Of a stretch of DNA of 64,000 nucleotides, positions 1 through 8,689 are shown in pieces. The stretch is from Oceanobacillus sp. Castelsardo. Lineage in GTDB: Bacteria; Bacillota; Bacilli; Bacillales; Amphibacillaceae. The translations under genes were made by a program, and so were the position numbers. Where the stretch lies: positions 310,001 to 374,000 of the forward strand of contig NZ_LYCS01000001.1 in NCBI RefSeq assembly GCF_001659985.1, in the 5' to 3' direction. Within the stretch, counting starts at the first letter, position 1, and every line of letters starts with the position of its first letter. Under the pieces are notes generated by a model, which ran no database searches, was not told where the DNA came from, and saw only the letters and a program-made list of their open reading frames with translations.

Positions 1-1372
1 CTTCTCCCCAATCAGAATGAGGGATACCAATACATGCACTCATGGATACAGCAGGGTGCTGGTTAATCACTCTTTCTACCTCAACGGAATATACATTTTG
101 CCCCCCTGAAATAATCATATCTTTCTTTCTTTCAACAATATGAAGAAATCCATATTCATCTAGTTCACCAACATCACCGGTATAAAACCATCCATTACGA
201 AAAGCTTCTTTTGTGAGGTCTTCCCTCTTATAGTATCCATTGGAAACGTAGGGTGCTTTAACAACAATCTCCCCGCGTCTAACGGATTTATTACTGTTAC
301 CATCATTATCAACAAGACGAATTTGAGTCATTAAACAGGGTTTACCACAACTTCTTAACACATCAGGTTTGTGGTTAAAGGCCCATAAATGATCGCTTTT
401 AGTTAGCCGAGTAATTAGGATGCTACATTCTGTCATCCCATACTGCTGTCGTAAAATTGGACCAAATATTTCAAAAGCCTCTTTCAAACGTTCGGTAGAT
501 ATAGGAGATGAGCCGTAATTTATATTACGTAAGGAGCTTACATCGTAGTTTGTTTTTTTAGCTTCATCAATTAATCGGTAAATAATGGTTGGGACCACAA
601 AAGTACTTGTAATACCAAAGTCTTGAACCGTTTGTAAAAACTTTGCTGGATTAAAAGACCTAGACAGATAGACATGACAACCCGCTAATAGGGAACGATT
701 CAGAAGCACACCAGCAGAATGTACAACAGGTGTACAGAATAACACTTTATCCCGATCATCATATGGGTATTCCATACAAGCTGCCTCCATCTCAGCCACT
801 CCACTTTTCTGGGTATGCATAACCCCCTTAGGTGTACCTGTTGTTCCCCCGGTATATGCTATTCTTGACAAATCATCCGGTCTGGCGGTAGGGAATTCAA
901 TCGGAGCATCCGGTGTATGATTCCAATCAAATATACGAAATTCAGCTGGATAATCCGTAGTAATGAGCCCTGGAAGTCCGATAACTATTTTCCCTTCGTT
1001 TTCATTGAGATAATGAAGCACAGGCTCTATATGTTTCTCAGTGGCCATAACAACTATTTCTGGTTCTGCATTGTTTAGAATAAAATCCACTTCACGAACA
1101 CCTAGCTTATTATTTAATGGAATTAAAGTGGCACCACATCGACCCACTGCACGCCCGAATAAAACGCTTTCAATACTATTCGGGATTAAAACAGCAATAT
1201 TGGTACCAACGTTTGCACCAGCCTCATACAGATAACCAGCTATTCGATCCACCTTGTTTCGTAATTCCTTATAGGTAATAGTTTCATTTGTTTCAAGACA
1301 AGTAATCGCAGGCTGATGATCAAATCTGTTAATCCCATTGAACATTAATTGTTGGCTTGTTAAACTGTCCAT
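1..1372 (-). CDS. Acyl-CoA synthetase / AMP-dependent ligase (3' end outside window)
   Basis: ANL-superfamily ligase that would activate a carboxylic acid to its acyl-CoA through an acyl-adenylate. I translated about 457 codons from the ATG at 1372, which follows a good AGGAGG site. The AMP-binding loop reads YTGGTTGTPKGV (about residues 180-190), the later adenylation motifs QYGMTE and GWFYTGDVGELDEYG are present, and a partial hinge ERKKDMIISGG follows. The frame is open to the window edge, so the C-terminal domain is missing from view. It lies 70 bp downstream of the acyl-CoA dehydrogenase on the same strand, so both probably form one acyl-CoA degradation operon. The acid substrate cannot be told from the sequence. 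Confidence 0.9.
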   Translation of the reverse strand, partial: MDSLTSQQLMFNGINRFDHQPAITCLETNETITYKELRNKVDRIAGYLYEAGANVGTNIAVLIPNSIESVLFGRAVGRCGATLIPLNNKLGVREVDFILNNAEPEIVVMATEKHIEPVLHYLNENEGKIVIGLPGLITTDYPAEFRIFDWNHTPDAPIEFPTARPDDLSRIAYTGGTTGTPKGVMHTQKSGVAEMEAACMEYPYDDRDKVLFCTPVVHSAGVLLNRSLLAGCHVYLSRSFNPAKFLQTVQDFGITSTFVVPTIIYRLIDEAKKTNYDVSSLRNINYGSSPISTERLKEAFEIFGPILRQQYGMTECSILITRLTKSDHLWAFNHKPDVLRSCGKPCLMTQIRLVDNDGNSNKSVRRGEIVVKAPYVSNGYYKREDLTKEAFRNGWFYTGDVGELDEYGFLHIVERKKDMIISGGQNVYSVEVERVINQHPAVSMSACIGIPHSDWGE

Positions 1373-1442
1373 TAAGAAATTCCCTCCTAAAAGCATTAAT
1401 ATTACAGATTAGCTTTTTTTAATTGTTCTCGCTTCAAATGGT

Positions 1443-2612
1443 TTATCCCTTTAGTAATTCCTTAGCAATCGTATTTCTTTGAATCTCCGATGTTCCAGTT
1501 AAAATTCTGAACATCCTTACGCTTCTATACAATCTTTCTACTGGGTGTCCTTGCATTAATCCCTTCCCACCAAAGATCTGCATTGCTTTGTCTGCAACGC
1601 GATTGGATGTTTCCGAAGCAAATACCTTGACCATGGAAGCCTCCGCTTTTACATCTTCACCCTTATCAATTTTATCAATGACATTGTATAGCATACATCG
1701 CGCAGCATAAATTTCAGTGGCCATATCCGCCAGCATATGTTGAATTGCCTGAAACTGCCCAATCGGACGACCAAATTGGGATCTTCCTTTTGCATAGTCA
1801 ATCGATAAATCTAAAAGTCTTTGGGACACACCAATGTACGTAGCACCCCAAGAGGCACGATTTTCATTTATTCTACCGATTCCCAATTGGAGCCCTTTTC
1901 CCGGATTACCTACAATATTTGAGCTTGGTACACAACATTCATTAAAAAGGATTTCTGCAGTACTGTGTTCACCAGAAATTGGCACTTGGATTTTCCCCAA
2001 TTCAAATCCTGGTTTTTCTTCTGTTTGTTTATCCACGATAAATGCAGTCATCCGCTCCTCATTATTTTCACAAACTATTTCTTTAGCAATTACTATTGCC
2101 CAATCAGCATACGGAGAGGCGCTAATAAAATGTTTCTTGCCCCTGAGAATGTAATGATCTCCATCTTTTATTGCGGTTGTCTTAATCGCACGGGCATCCG
2201 ACCCTGCACCTGGTTCCGTTAAAGCAAAGCAACATCCGGCCTCTCCATGAATTACCGGCATAGCGTATTTCTTTACTTGTTCCTCTGTAAACACTTCTAA
2301 CATTTTCCCGATTCTTAAAGGTCCACCTAGCTCCCCTAACACATGCCCCCATAGGACAGCACCAGACCTTGTCAATTCCTCCTTTAGAATGCAGAGCCCC
2401 TTCAGGTTGAGATTCTGTCCTCCATATTTTTTCGGCATATTAATCCCATAGAAACCTAATTCCTTCGCCCTTTTCCTCACCCATTTTATATGCTTCATAG
2501 GAATACGTTTTTCAGGGTCAATACCATGTCTTTCCTCATATGATAACAGCTCATCATAAATAAAATGAATTAATTCATCTTTTATTTTATCGATATCTGC
2601 CATTTTCTTCAT
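1443..2612 (-). CDS. Acyl-CoA dehydrogenase family protein
   Basis: FAD-dependent acyl-CoA dehydrogenase, 389 aa, a normal length for the family. It has the N-terminal helical domain, the beta-domain signature CFALTEPGAGSDA (about 130-142), and a C-terminal domain with GRSQFGRPIGQFQAIQH and GTSEIQR. The ATG at 2612 follows AAGGAGG at short spacing; an ATG three codons later is equally possible. It is first in a likely operon with the downstream acyl-CoA ligase. Oddity: the glutamate that normally precedes the GT of the last motif (as in YEGTSEIQ) is a threonine here (ILTGTSEIQ), and the alternative catalytic position seen in isovaleryl-CoA dehydrogenases appears to be Asn. Substrate and even dehydrogenase activity are therefore uncertain. 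Confidence 0.9.
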   Translation of the reverse strand: MKKMADIDKIKDELIHFIYDELLSYEERHGIDPEKRIPMKHIKWVRKRAKELGFYGINMPKKYGGQNLNLKGLCILKEELTRSGAVLWGHVLGELGGPLRIGKMLEVFTEEQVKKYAMPVIHGEAGCCFALTEPGAGSDARAIKTTAIKDGDHYILRGKKHFISASPYADWAIVIAKEIVCENNEERMTAFIVDKQTEEKPGFELGKIQVPISGEHSTAEILFNECCVPSSNIVGNPGKGLQLGIGRINENRASWGATYIGVSQRLLDLSIDYAKGRSQFGRPIGQFQAIQHMLADMATEIYAARCMLYNVIDKIDKGEDVKAEASMVKVFASETSNRVADKAMQIFGGKGLMQGHPVERLYRSVRMFRILTGTSEIQRNTIAKELLKG

Positions 2613-2656
2613 CCGGCCTCCTTATGGAAAAAATGTTCCCATTTTAAAACAACTTC

Positions 2657-2680
2657 ATAATACGTCATATGACGTATTAT
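2657..2680. promoter_or_regulatory. Perfect 24-bp palindromic operator upstream of the acyl-CoA dehydrogenase
   Basis: Two perfect half-sites ATAATACGTCAT meet head to head with no spacer. The palindrome starts about five bases after the -10 box of a minus-strand promoter and ends 44 bp before the dehydrogenase start, a typical repressor position. The GntR/UTRA protein encoded next door is the obvious candidate ligand. That pairing is inference. Confidence 0.7.
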
Positions 2681-2685
2681 CAATA

Positions 2686-2714
2686 ATTATTATATAACTT
2701 TAATCACTTGTCAA
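2686..2714 (-). promoter_or_regulatory. Sigma-A-type promoter of the acyl-CoA operon
   Basis: On the minus strand TTGACA (2714-2709) is followed after 17 bases by AATAAT (2691-2686). The start point would fall within or next to the 24-bp palindrome. Confidence 0.6.
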
Positions 2715-2801
2715 TACATTACCAATATTTTTTAGATTATAATAGTTCTGAATATTATACAAAGACCAAGGCTCTTATCCCTGGATGTGTATGAAATAAA
2801 G

Positions 2802-3566
2802 TTATTTTGCGGAACTTCCATCTGACTTATTTTTTATCGTAAATTGATAGGAATCAGAGGATAGGTACATAAGCGACACAATATATGGCTTAGATTTTTC
2901 TATAAAGGTTCGAGACAATGTTAAAAGTGGGTATCCTGGCGGGATATTTAAAAGATCTGCTATATGCTTAGGTGTTTTCTTCACTTCCAAAGAACATCTA
3001 ATCTCTTCTATTTGAAATTTCTCCTGAATAAGTTTACTTAAAGGTTGTTCTGCTAACTTGTCAATAATCTCCTGTTGAACCTCATCGACATTCTGTGACA
3101 GATATACAATGTGGTACGCTATAGGTAAATCTTTAATATAGAATATGCGCTCGATAGTTCGAAGCTTGGTTTCCGTTGAACTATTCAATATTTCAGCAAT
3201 ATTTTTTGGTGGTATTTGTTCAGAGAATTCCAGGAATCTAACCCGCACATCTATTCCCTGATCTATTAATGTTTCATAAAATCCTTTAAAATTATCAATA
3301 TTCATCACATCATTCATTACATCCGTTTCTATGGTAGGAGCATTTACGAACATTCCTTTCCCACGTTGTATTGTGATTAACCTATCCTCAGTCAATAGAT
3401 TTATAGCTTTCCTAATCGTAATTCTGCTGACCTGATATTCTTGCATCAGAAGTGGCTCAGTCGGTAACTGTTCGCCAGTTTCATAGACACGCTCCTGAAT
3501 TTTTCTTTGTAAGTCGTCAGCAATTTGCCTATACATAGGTACATGACTGTTACGATTTATTTTCAT
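2802..3566 (-). CDS. GntR-family transcriptional regulator with UTRA domain
   Basis: HutC-type GntR repressor, 254 aa. Residues about 8-75 form the winged helix (YRQIADDLQRKI, LMQEYQVSRITIRKAI, ITIQRGKGMFV). Residues about 95-240 form the UTRA ligand-binding domain (ERIFYIKDLPIAY and YLLTLSRTF-like segments). I chose the ATG at 3566 because GGAGG lies seven bases upstream and the DNA-binding domain begins right after it; the open frame extends 39 codons further but without a site. It is transcribed toward the acyl-CoA dehydrogenase operon and may control it in response to an acyl or acyl-CoA ligand (inference from position). Confidence 0.88.
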   Translation of the reverse strand: MKINRNSHVPMYRQIADDLQRKIQERVYETGEQLPTEPLLMQEYQVSRITIRKAINLLTEDRLITIQRGKGMFVNAPTIETDVMNDVMNIDNFKGFYETLIDQGIDVRVRFLEFSEQIPPKNIAEILNSSTETKLRTIERIFYIKDLPIAYHIVYLSQNVDEVQQEIIDKLAEQPLSKLIQEKFQIEEIRCSLEVKKTPKHIADLLNIPPGYPLLTLSRTFIEKSKPYIVSLMYLSSDSYQFTIKNKSDGSSAK

Positions 3567-3676
3567 AAAAATACCTCCAAGCTTAATTGGTTGAATATTG
3601 GTGAAAAACTTAGGTTGGTAACCTTGCATTCCATAGTATTTAATGGTTATCTGAAGATTCCACCTGTAATATAAGT

Positions 3677-3690
3677 TTATCATACGATAA
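3677..3690. promoter_or_regulatory. Possible autoregulatory dyad upstream of the GntR gene
   Basis: TTATC-ATAC-GATAA is an imperfect palindrome 110 bp upstream of the regulator start. It does not resemble the 24-bp palindrome, so common recognition by the same protein is doubtful. Confidence 0.25.
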
Positions 3691-3896
3691 TTTTTATATT
3701 TAAGCTAACCAATTGTAGACGGAAGCACAAATACTAGAATCTTGGATGAAAACTGGAAACTGGGGTCAGTCCACTATTTACACTTCATTTTATATTCAAT
3801 CAGACTCCACAGCTTATAGGGAAATTATCTTTGACTATGATAGAATGAAATCTAGTATTTCAAAACTCGACGGTGCTATTATTGGAAAAAGTGAAA

Positions 3897-4136
3897 ATGA
3901 AAGAGATTGATTTGTATGAACCAATTAACAAGTATTTTAAGCGTAAAGGATATGAAGTGTACGGGGAGGTTAAAGACTGTGATATGGCGGTCATTAAAGA
4001 CGACCTACTCATACTTGTGGAATTAAACTTAAGCGTAGACCTACTCATTCAAGCAACGAAACAAGAACGGGTGTCTGAGAATGTATACGTGGCCATACCA
4101 AAATCCAAAAAGCACAACCCTCGTTCTAAAAACTAA
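3897..4136 (+). pseudogene. Truncated DUF2161-type PD-(D/E)XK protein
   Basis: The 79-aa product matches in pattern the N-terminal part of DUF2161 proteins: MKEIDLYEPINKYFKRKGYE, then GEVKDCDMAVIKDD, then LVELNLSVDLLIQATKQ, then VYVAIPKSKK. Full-length members, from memory, are about 220 aa and continue after the last motif; here a stop follows at once. The nuclease-like K of the E-x-K motif also appears changed (VELNLS instead of VELKTS). No strong ribosome binding site is seen (GGAAAAAGTGAAA). I read it as a decayed fragment, with a short expressed protein as the alternative. Confidence 0.55.
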
Positions 4137-4175
4137 GATGGGATGCTTAACTATGAGATGTTAGGAGAATATGAG

Positions 4176-4910
4176 ATGCAATATGAGATTCATGGGGATA
4201 ATGACAAAGAAATGATGATCTTTATTCATGGAATCGGAGCGAGTTCTTGGATGTGGTGGCAGCAAATCGATGCCTTTAATGATTATCAAATATGTTTAGT
4301 GGATTTACCTGGGCACGGTAAAAATGAAGATATTCCTTGGATTGATTTAGCGACCACGACTCAAATAATTGCAGAAGAAGTAATAGGTGACCAAAGCGCA
4401 CATATAGTGGGTGTTTCCCTAGGGGGACATGTTGCTTTGGAAATCGCTAAACATTATCCACAAAAAGTCAAAAGTACTTTTATCAGTGGAATTACCGTAA
4501 AGCCTATGCCTTTTAAGTTTCTTATGCCCATCCAATCACGCTTAATTCAGCGGTCGCTCAATAACAACGACTATCTCTATCGCTTAGCTAAAAAGAACTA
4601 TCATTTACCTGAAAATAAAACGAAAGAATTCATTCGAAACTATCAATTATTGACAAGGGAAAATTATGAAGCGATTGGTTATGAAATTATGGATTTTCGT
4701 TTAGATGAATCTTATGCTGTAATTAAGCGTCCGATTATGTTTGTGGCAGGTGGTCAAGAATCGAAAGGTATTTTACAGTCGCTAAAGGTTGCTCCTCAAA
4801 TTATACAAGGAGCTATAACAGCTGAAATTCCTGGTGCCCAACATATTTGGCCCGTTCAAATGCCTAGCGAGTTTAATCACATATTAAATGAATGGGTCAG
4901 TAAAAATTAA
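4176..4910 (+). CDS. Alpha/beta hydrolase
   Basis: Alpha/beta-hydrolase fold, 244 aa from the ATG at 4176 (AGGAG eight bases upstream; an ATG at 4143 has no site). Oxyanion segment FIHGIGASSWMWW, the turn DLPGHGKN, nucleophile elbow GVSLGG with the catalytic serine, and a C-terminal AQHIW that supplies the histidine. It is cytoplasmic, with no signal peptide. The substrate is unknown. A rho-independent terminator follows at 5031. Its neighbours give no functional hint. Confidence 0.82.
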   Translation: MQYEIHGDNDKEMMIFIHGIGASSWMWWQQIDAFNDYQICLVDLPGHGKNEDIPWIDLATTTQIIAEEVIGDQSAHIVGVSLGGHVALEIAKHYPQKVKSTFISGITVKPMPFKFLMPIQSRLIQRSLNNNDYLYRLAKKNYHLPENKTKEFIRNYQLLTRENYEAIGYEIMDFRLDESYAVIKRPIMFVAGGQESKGILQSLKVAPQIIQGAITAEIPGAQHIWPVQMPSEFNHILNEWVSKN

Positions 4911-5030
4911 GTTATGTATACAACTGCTTGCAAATATTGACACAATTGTTGTAAGCAAAATGATTTAAAATTAATTACATATGTTGAAGCCCAAACATTC
5001 GGTATTGGTCATTTTTTACCCAAAAACACA

Positions 5031-5061
5031 AAGAGGAACCGTTAAGTTCCTCTTGTCATTT
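5031..5061 (+). terminator. Rho-independent terminator after the hydrolase
   Basis: AAGAGGAAC and GTTCCTCTT form a 9-bp stem around a 6-base loop, followed by a T-rich tail. It may also serve the opposing GIY-YIG gene. Confidence 0.7.
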
Positions 5062-5106
5062 TTATTAGCTGCTGTGTAAAAAGTGTTGCCATGGTAATTA
5101 ACTTTT

Positions 5107-5481
5107 TTATCTATAAAATACTTTATCAACGTTGTATTTCGACTGAAGTTGATTAACAATATAAGTTTCATAAATTTCTCGTTCCATTGGATCTTCTACT
5201 AAACAAATATCGATTTTAGTTACTTCGTCTCTGTGGTTTTTAATAGGTGAAACATTATCTTCAAAATGTTTTTTAATTCTTTGACGTAGTTTCCTTGCTT
5301 TTCCAACAAAAAGAAGCTCATCATTTTGATTAAAAAATAAGAAAATACCGCCTTTATCTCTTGGTATTAAATGGAAATCAATAAATCCATAAATATCTTT
5401 GATTACGGCTTCATTTTCTTTCGGAACTTGTTTCCGTTGTGTAATCGTAATATCTGAATTAGGTATGCTAATGTTTATCAT
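5107..5481 (-). CDS. GIY-YIG nuclease family protein
   Basis: Small GIY-YIG domain protein of 124 aa. The core runs GGIFLFFNQNDELLFVGKA then KLRQRIKKHF (about residues 42-70), with the downstream acidic segment MEREIYETYIVNQLQSKYN holding the conserved glutamate. The second Y of the name motif is replaced by F and V, as in many bacterial stand-alone members. A ribosome site AAAGGGA lies upstream of the ATG. Such proteins are predicted DNA-cleaving enzymes, but the stand-alone Bacillus forms have no assigned role. No operon partner is evident. Confidence 0.72.
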   Translation of the reverse strand: MINISIPNSDITITQRKQVPKENEAVIKDIYGFIDFHLIPRDKGGIFLFFNQNDELLFVGKARKLRQRIKKHFEDNVSPIKNHRDEVTKIDICLVEDPMEREIYETYIVNQLQSKYNVDKVFYR

Positions 5482-5555
5482 GTTTCATCACGTCCCTTTC
5501 GGTATAGAAGTTAATGCTATCATATGTAGGAAAGAAATTCTATTTAACAGTTAAT

Positions 5556-6161
5556 TCACATTCCTTCTTCCACTCTCTCTACTAGTTTAAATAGAAATCG
5601 ATAACTTAATCGATAAGCTTCCTCTAATGACATCTCTTCTTTAAATCCATTCACATAATTCAAGGCAAAATTCAAGTCAAACAAGCCATCCGTTTGATTA
5701 AAAATCAATTCAAATCTTGCTCCATCCCCATGTAATTCTTTACTTAAGTTTTCTTTAAGAGATGTTTCAAACTTTTTCTGTAGCTTCAATCCTACCATGG
5801 CGTCATATGTTCCAAATACATCACTCATTTCCAACGTAATCGCATCAACGCCGATTAGTTCCAACCAAGTAGATTCTAAATATAGAAATTCATTCTTGTG
5901 TTTTTGAAGGTAGTCAATCGGGTGCTTTAAAAAAACGTATGATTCATTAGAAAGCGTTTCTTCTGTATTTTTATCACATCTTTCAATGGACGCATCTAGG
6001 AAACGTGTCGTAGGATCTTTTTCTATTACTGTAATGTCATTTGAAATTAATTCATGTTTCTCCATATACTCTTTTTCCTCTTGATATATTTCAATCGAGG
6101 GTGCAGCTTGTTGCTCTTCACTCAATGATGAAAGGTATTGTTTCATTCGTTTATGTAACAT
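5556..6161 (-). CDS. Conserved hypothetical protein
   Basis: 201-aa soluble protein with GGAGG eight bases before the ATG, so clearly expressed. It is acidic and rich in charged helices (EEQQAAPSIEIYQEEKEYMEKH near the start). The second half reads like a compact alpha/beta domain ending SLEEAYRLSYRFLFKLVERV. I do not recognise a catalytic motif and assign no function. It stands between the GIY-YIG gene and the helicase on the same strand. Confidence 0.75.
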   Translation of the reverse strand: MLHKRMKQYLSSLSEEQQAAPSIEIYQEEKEYMEKHELISNDITVIEKDPTTRFLDASIERCDKNTEETLSNESYVFLKHPIDYLQKHKNEFLYLESTWLELIGVDAITLEMSDVFGTYDAMVGLKLQKKFETSLKENLSKELHGDGARFELIFNQTDGLFDLNFALNYVNGFKEEMSLEEAYRLSYRFLFKLVERVEEGM

Positions 6162-6253
6162 AGATATAACCTCCTAAATTTGGTACCTGCCCCTTGTGCG
6201 GTAATACTTTTGAGCATTTGAGGATAAGCGCTCCATTTCGTATGTTTCACGCT

Positions 6254-7603
6254 TTAGCGAGTACGTTTTCTACCTCTTGTTTTCGTACCTGAATTGCCTT
6301 TTGGCCGATTCTTATTAGGCCTTCTACTGGAAGAAGGCGTTGCAGCGTTCCTTCCGTCTCTTCTACGACCTTCAGAGCGTTTTGCTTCTTTTAATTGTTC
6401 GCGGTTTACTCTTTGATAATCCTCACGATCAGGGATACTGACTCCTTTAATTACTTGTATTTCCAATCTTTGATGAATCCCTTTTTCAATCATACGTAGG
6501 AACTCTAAATCCTTAGGAGCCATGAAAGTAAAGGCAACCCCATCGCCACCTGCACGGCCAGTTCGTCCAATCCGGTGAACATAACTTTCCACATCATGTG
6601 GAATATCATAGTTGTAAACATGGGTCACCCCTTCGACATCAAGCCCCCTTGCAGCAACGTCTGTTGCAACTAGAAACTGAGTTTTCGCCTCACGAAAACG
6701 TTTCATTGCTTTTTGACGTTTCGACTGGGTTAAATCACCGTGCAACTCGTCTGAATTGTACCCGTTGGCAATCAAAGCTTCGTGAAGTTTTCTGGCACGA
6801 ATTTTTGTTCGACAGAATATGATTGCTAAAAAAGGGCGATGTTCTTCGATTAAATGCAATAACGTTGCTTGTTTTCTACGATCCGTTGTTTCAATCACAA
6901 CTTGTTTAATTTCTTCAACCGTAACCTTTTTCGCTTTCACTTCAATGAATTCTGGCTCGTTCATATATTTTTTGGCAATAGATTTAACCTCTTTTGGGAT
7001 GGTCGCAGAGAATAGCATGGTTTGTCTCGTAGAAAGTGTTTCATGAATGATGTCATCTACTTCTGGAAGAAAACCCATCTGTAACACTTGGTCAGCTTCA
7101 TCTAACACAAGCATCTGAACTGTTGAAAGATCCAGGCTTTCACGGCGAATATGATCTAATAACCGACCTGGAGTTGCAACGACAATATGCCTGGCTCCTT
7201 TTAATTTTTTTAATTGACGGTTCACATCTTGACCACCGTACACAGCTAACGTATTGATGCCTTCTACGTTTTCAACCATTCTCTTGATTTCTTTTGAAAT
7301 TTGCTGAGCCAATTCTCGTGTTGGAGTTAAAATAAGTGCTTGAACATCTGGCTTGTGGACATCAATCTTTTCAATAATGGGAAGAACAAAAGCTAACGTC
7401 TTCCCTGTACCTGTTTGTGCCTTTGCAATAACATCCTTCCCCTCAAGCACGGATGGAATCGTCCGTTCTTGGATGGAAGTAGGTGTTACAATTCCTAATG
7501 ACTTTAATGTATGGTTAATCTCTTTTCGAATACCAAGTTGTAAAAAATCAAGCAAAGCTATCACGTCTCTTTTCTTATAGTAACGCCGTTGTATTTGTTC
7601 CAA
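6254..7603 (-). CDS. DEAD-box ATP-dependent RNA helicase
   Basis: Superfamily 2 RNA helicase with all core motifs in order: PTSIQ (Q motif), AQTGTGKT (Walker A), [22 protein letters not shown] (DEAD box), SATIP, then in the second lobe [11 protein letters not shown] and [11 protein letters not shown] basic Arg/Lys tail of about 45 residues ([10 protein letters not shown] and similar) is typical of Bacillus RNA helicases acting in ribosome biogenesis or RNA decay. The start is uncertain: TTG at 7603 gives 449 aa, but GTG at 7564 or TTG at 7555 are alternatives, since the helicase domain only begins around [15 protein letters not shown]. It appears monocistronic. Confidence 0.9.
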   Translation of the reverse strand: MEQIQRRYYKKRDVIALLDFLQLGIRKEINHTLKSLGIVTPTSIQERTIPSVLEGKDVIAKAQTGTGKTLAFVLPIIEKIDVHKPDVQALILTPTRELAQQISKEIKRMVENVEGINTLAVYGGQDVNRQLKKLKGARHIVVATPGRLLDHIRRESLDLSTVQMLVLDEADQVLQMGFLPEVDDIIHETLSTRQTMLFSATIPKEVKSIAKKYMNEPEFIEVKAKKVTVEEIKQVVIETTDRRKQATLLHLIEEHRPFLAIIFCRTKIRARKLHEALIANGYNSDELHGDLTQSKRQKAMKRFREAKTQFLVATDVAARGLDVEGVTHVYNYDIPHDVESYVHRIGRTGRAGGDGVAFTFMAPKDLEFLRMIEKGIHQRLEIQVIKGVSIPDREDYQRVNREQLKEAKRSEGRRRDGRNAATPSSSRRPNKNRPKGNSGTKTRGRKRTR

Positions 7604-7876
7604 GGCTTTTTTAACTATAGCATATTGGTTAGTATTTACAGAGTGATTTGGATTATTTATGTTGTATTTCTATGTGCGCTTCTTTTTTGACCTTCTTTTA
7701 AAAAATGGTAAAGGATCATCCTTGATACTCATTAAGATAAAATTAATCCCCTTCCTTCCCCAAAGTCCCACACAAACGAGTAAGACAAAGGGGCAGGTAC
7801 ACTGTCTCACTGCAAAAATGATTGGTTCACATTACATACCTACCCTACTATCCTCCCTTGAAAACCGCACATTATT

Positions 7877-8062
7877 TCAAGAGAATTTCCGATCCAATAT
7901 TTGTAAGTTGAAGGGGTTAATTCCTGGATTAAGATAATTTAAATCTGCTAGCGTTACGTCTTGATGCGCCATCTTATTCTCACGCACCATGTCATTGATC
8001 GTATCGCTGTGTAACCCAAGGTATATTGCAGCTTCTTTTACTGTCATTGTACGACGTTCCAT
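7877..8062 (-). pseudogene. Chimeric debris: excisionase-like HTH fused to a LysM-like fragment
   Basis: The first 33 residues (MERRTMTVKEAA then LGLHSDTI) are a near copy of the excisionase-like protein at 14338-14508. The homology stops abruptly and the frame continues as DVTLADLNYLNPGINPFNLQI, which has the look of a LysM repeat (NPGINP-x-NLQIG). The two halves have unrelated origins, so this is best read as a recombination scar. A ribosome site is retained (AAAGGGGGG before ATG), so a 61-aa product is possible. Confidence 0.55.
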
Positions 8063-8149
8063 TATGATCCCCCCCTTTCACTCTTACACTCGAAACGAAT
8101 CGGATGGAGGGAGATAGGTTGGTTGTTTTTTATTTTTTTAATTAAAACA

Positions 8150-8196
8150 GGCCAGTCCTTCACTTCGCTAATATTTAGTGAAGTGGGACTGACCCT
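8150..8196. repeat. Dispersed GTCAGTCC-type hairpin repeat
   Basis: Arms GCCAGTCC and GGGACTGACC flank an inner stem CTTCACTT/AAGTG and a central GCTAATATTTAG. It belongs to a family with further members at 15391, 17763, 31935, 38340, 56446 and 61921 and a half-copy near 3763. Confidence 0.75.
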
Positions 8197-8380
8197 GAAA
8201 TAGTTTTATAGAAAATATTTCTTGAATACAAAGAGTAACGCATATTCTAACAGCAATATCCAACCGAACATTAGTACTGTTTTTCTGTAATTCGATAACA
8301 TAATATGGTAAAATATTCTTAACAACTACATAGTATAGCGGGCGGTTGACCACTCCCCTTTAAGAAGGGAGGTGGTAAGG

Positions 8381-8488
8381 ATGACGACATATGAAGCATT
8401 AAGCTTAATAGTACAAACAAGTATTTCACTACTAACAGGATTAGCTTTCATTGTTACTATTGTCGTCCTGCTAAATAAAAAGAAATAA
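8381..8488 (+). CDS. Small hydrophobic type I toxin (TxpA/BsrG/holin-like)
   Basis: 35-aa peptide beginning MTTYEALSLIVQTS, then a single hydrophobic helix TGLAFIVTIVVLL and a short basic tail NKKK. This is the layout of the holin-like type I toxins of Bacillus (TxpA, BsrG, BsrE), which start with a closely similar MSTYE/MTTYE motif and insert in the membrane. A strong site GGGAGGTGG lies before the ATG but is paired with CCACTCCCC (8350-8358) in a hairpin, which would limit translation. The 3' end overlaps a divergent antisense RNA locus. Too short for ordinary gene calling. Confidence 0.82.
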   Translation: MTTYEALSLIVQTSISLLTGLAFIVTIVVLLNKKK

Positions 8489-8609
8489 CCGCCCTCTGAC
8501 CTAGGTTGCGGTTACTTCTTTAGACAATAAACAACGAATGGTCAACCGTACTTTATACGGTCTGTAGTTGCCGGTACTGAGTAGTGACAGCTACTTAGTA
8601 CCCTTTCTT
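8470..8609 (-). ncRNA. Predicted antisense antitoxin RNA of the type I toxin
   Basis: A near-ideal minus-strand promoter at 8616-8644 would start an RNA near 8609 that runs into the 3' end of the toxin gene. Close to its 5' end is a strong hairpin, GGTACT(G)AGTAG with CTACTTAGTACC (8573-8602). It would stop at the hairpin 8480-8522, which on this strand is followed by a U-rich run. 3'-overlapping convergent RNAs of roughly this length are the rule for txpA/RatA and bsrG/SR4. Confidence 0.7.
8480..8522 (-). terminator. Terminator shared by toxin and antisense RNA
   Basis: AGAAATAACCGC pairs with GCGGTTACTTCTTT. The T run lies on the minus-strand side, so termination is best for the antisense RNA; the toxin mRNA may use it less efficiently. 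Confidence 0.6.
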
Positions 8610-8615
8610 ATCATA

Positions 8616-8644
8616 AGTATAATTTTAATTATTTATAATGTCAA
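8616..8644 (-). promoter_or_regulatory. Promoter of the antitoxin RNA
   Basis: Minus-strand TTGACA (8644-8639) and TATACT (8621-8616) are separated by exactly 17 bases. This is one of the best sigma-A consensus matches in the window. Confidence 0.75.
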
Positions 8645-8689
8645 TTCTATCTTCCTGGTCCTGGGATCAGACCCCAAGACCCGGATATG

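Noticed and set aside
5556-6161. Assignment as a branched-chain aminotransferase
   Set aside because: I recall similar proteins carrying that label, but there is no PLP-binding lysine context or aminotransferase motif.
6175-7800. Inverted short repeats around GGTACCTGCCCCTTGTG (6181) and AAGGGGCAGGTACAC (7788) flanking the helicase gene
   Set aside because: Only about 14 bp in common and no transposase; more likely two members of a small intergenic repeat family than ends of an element.
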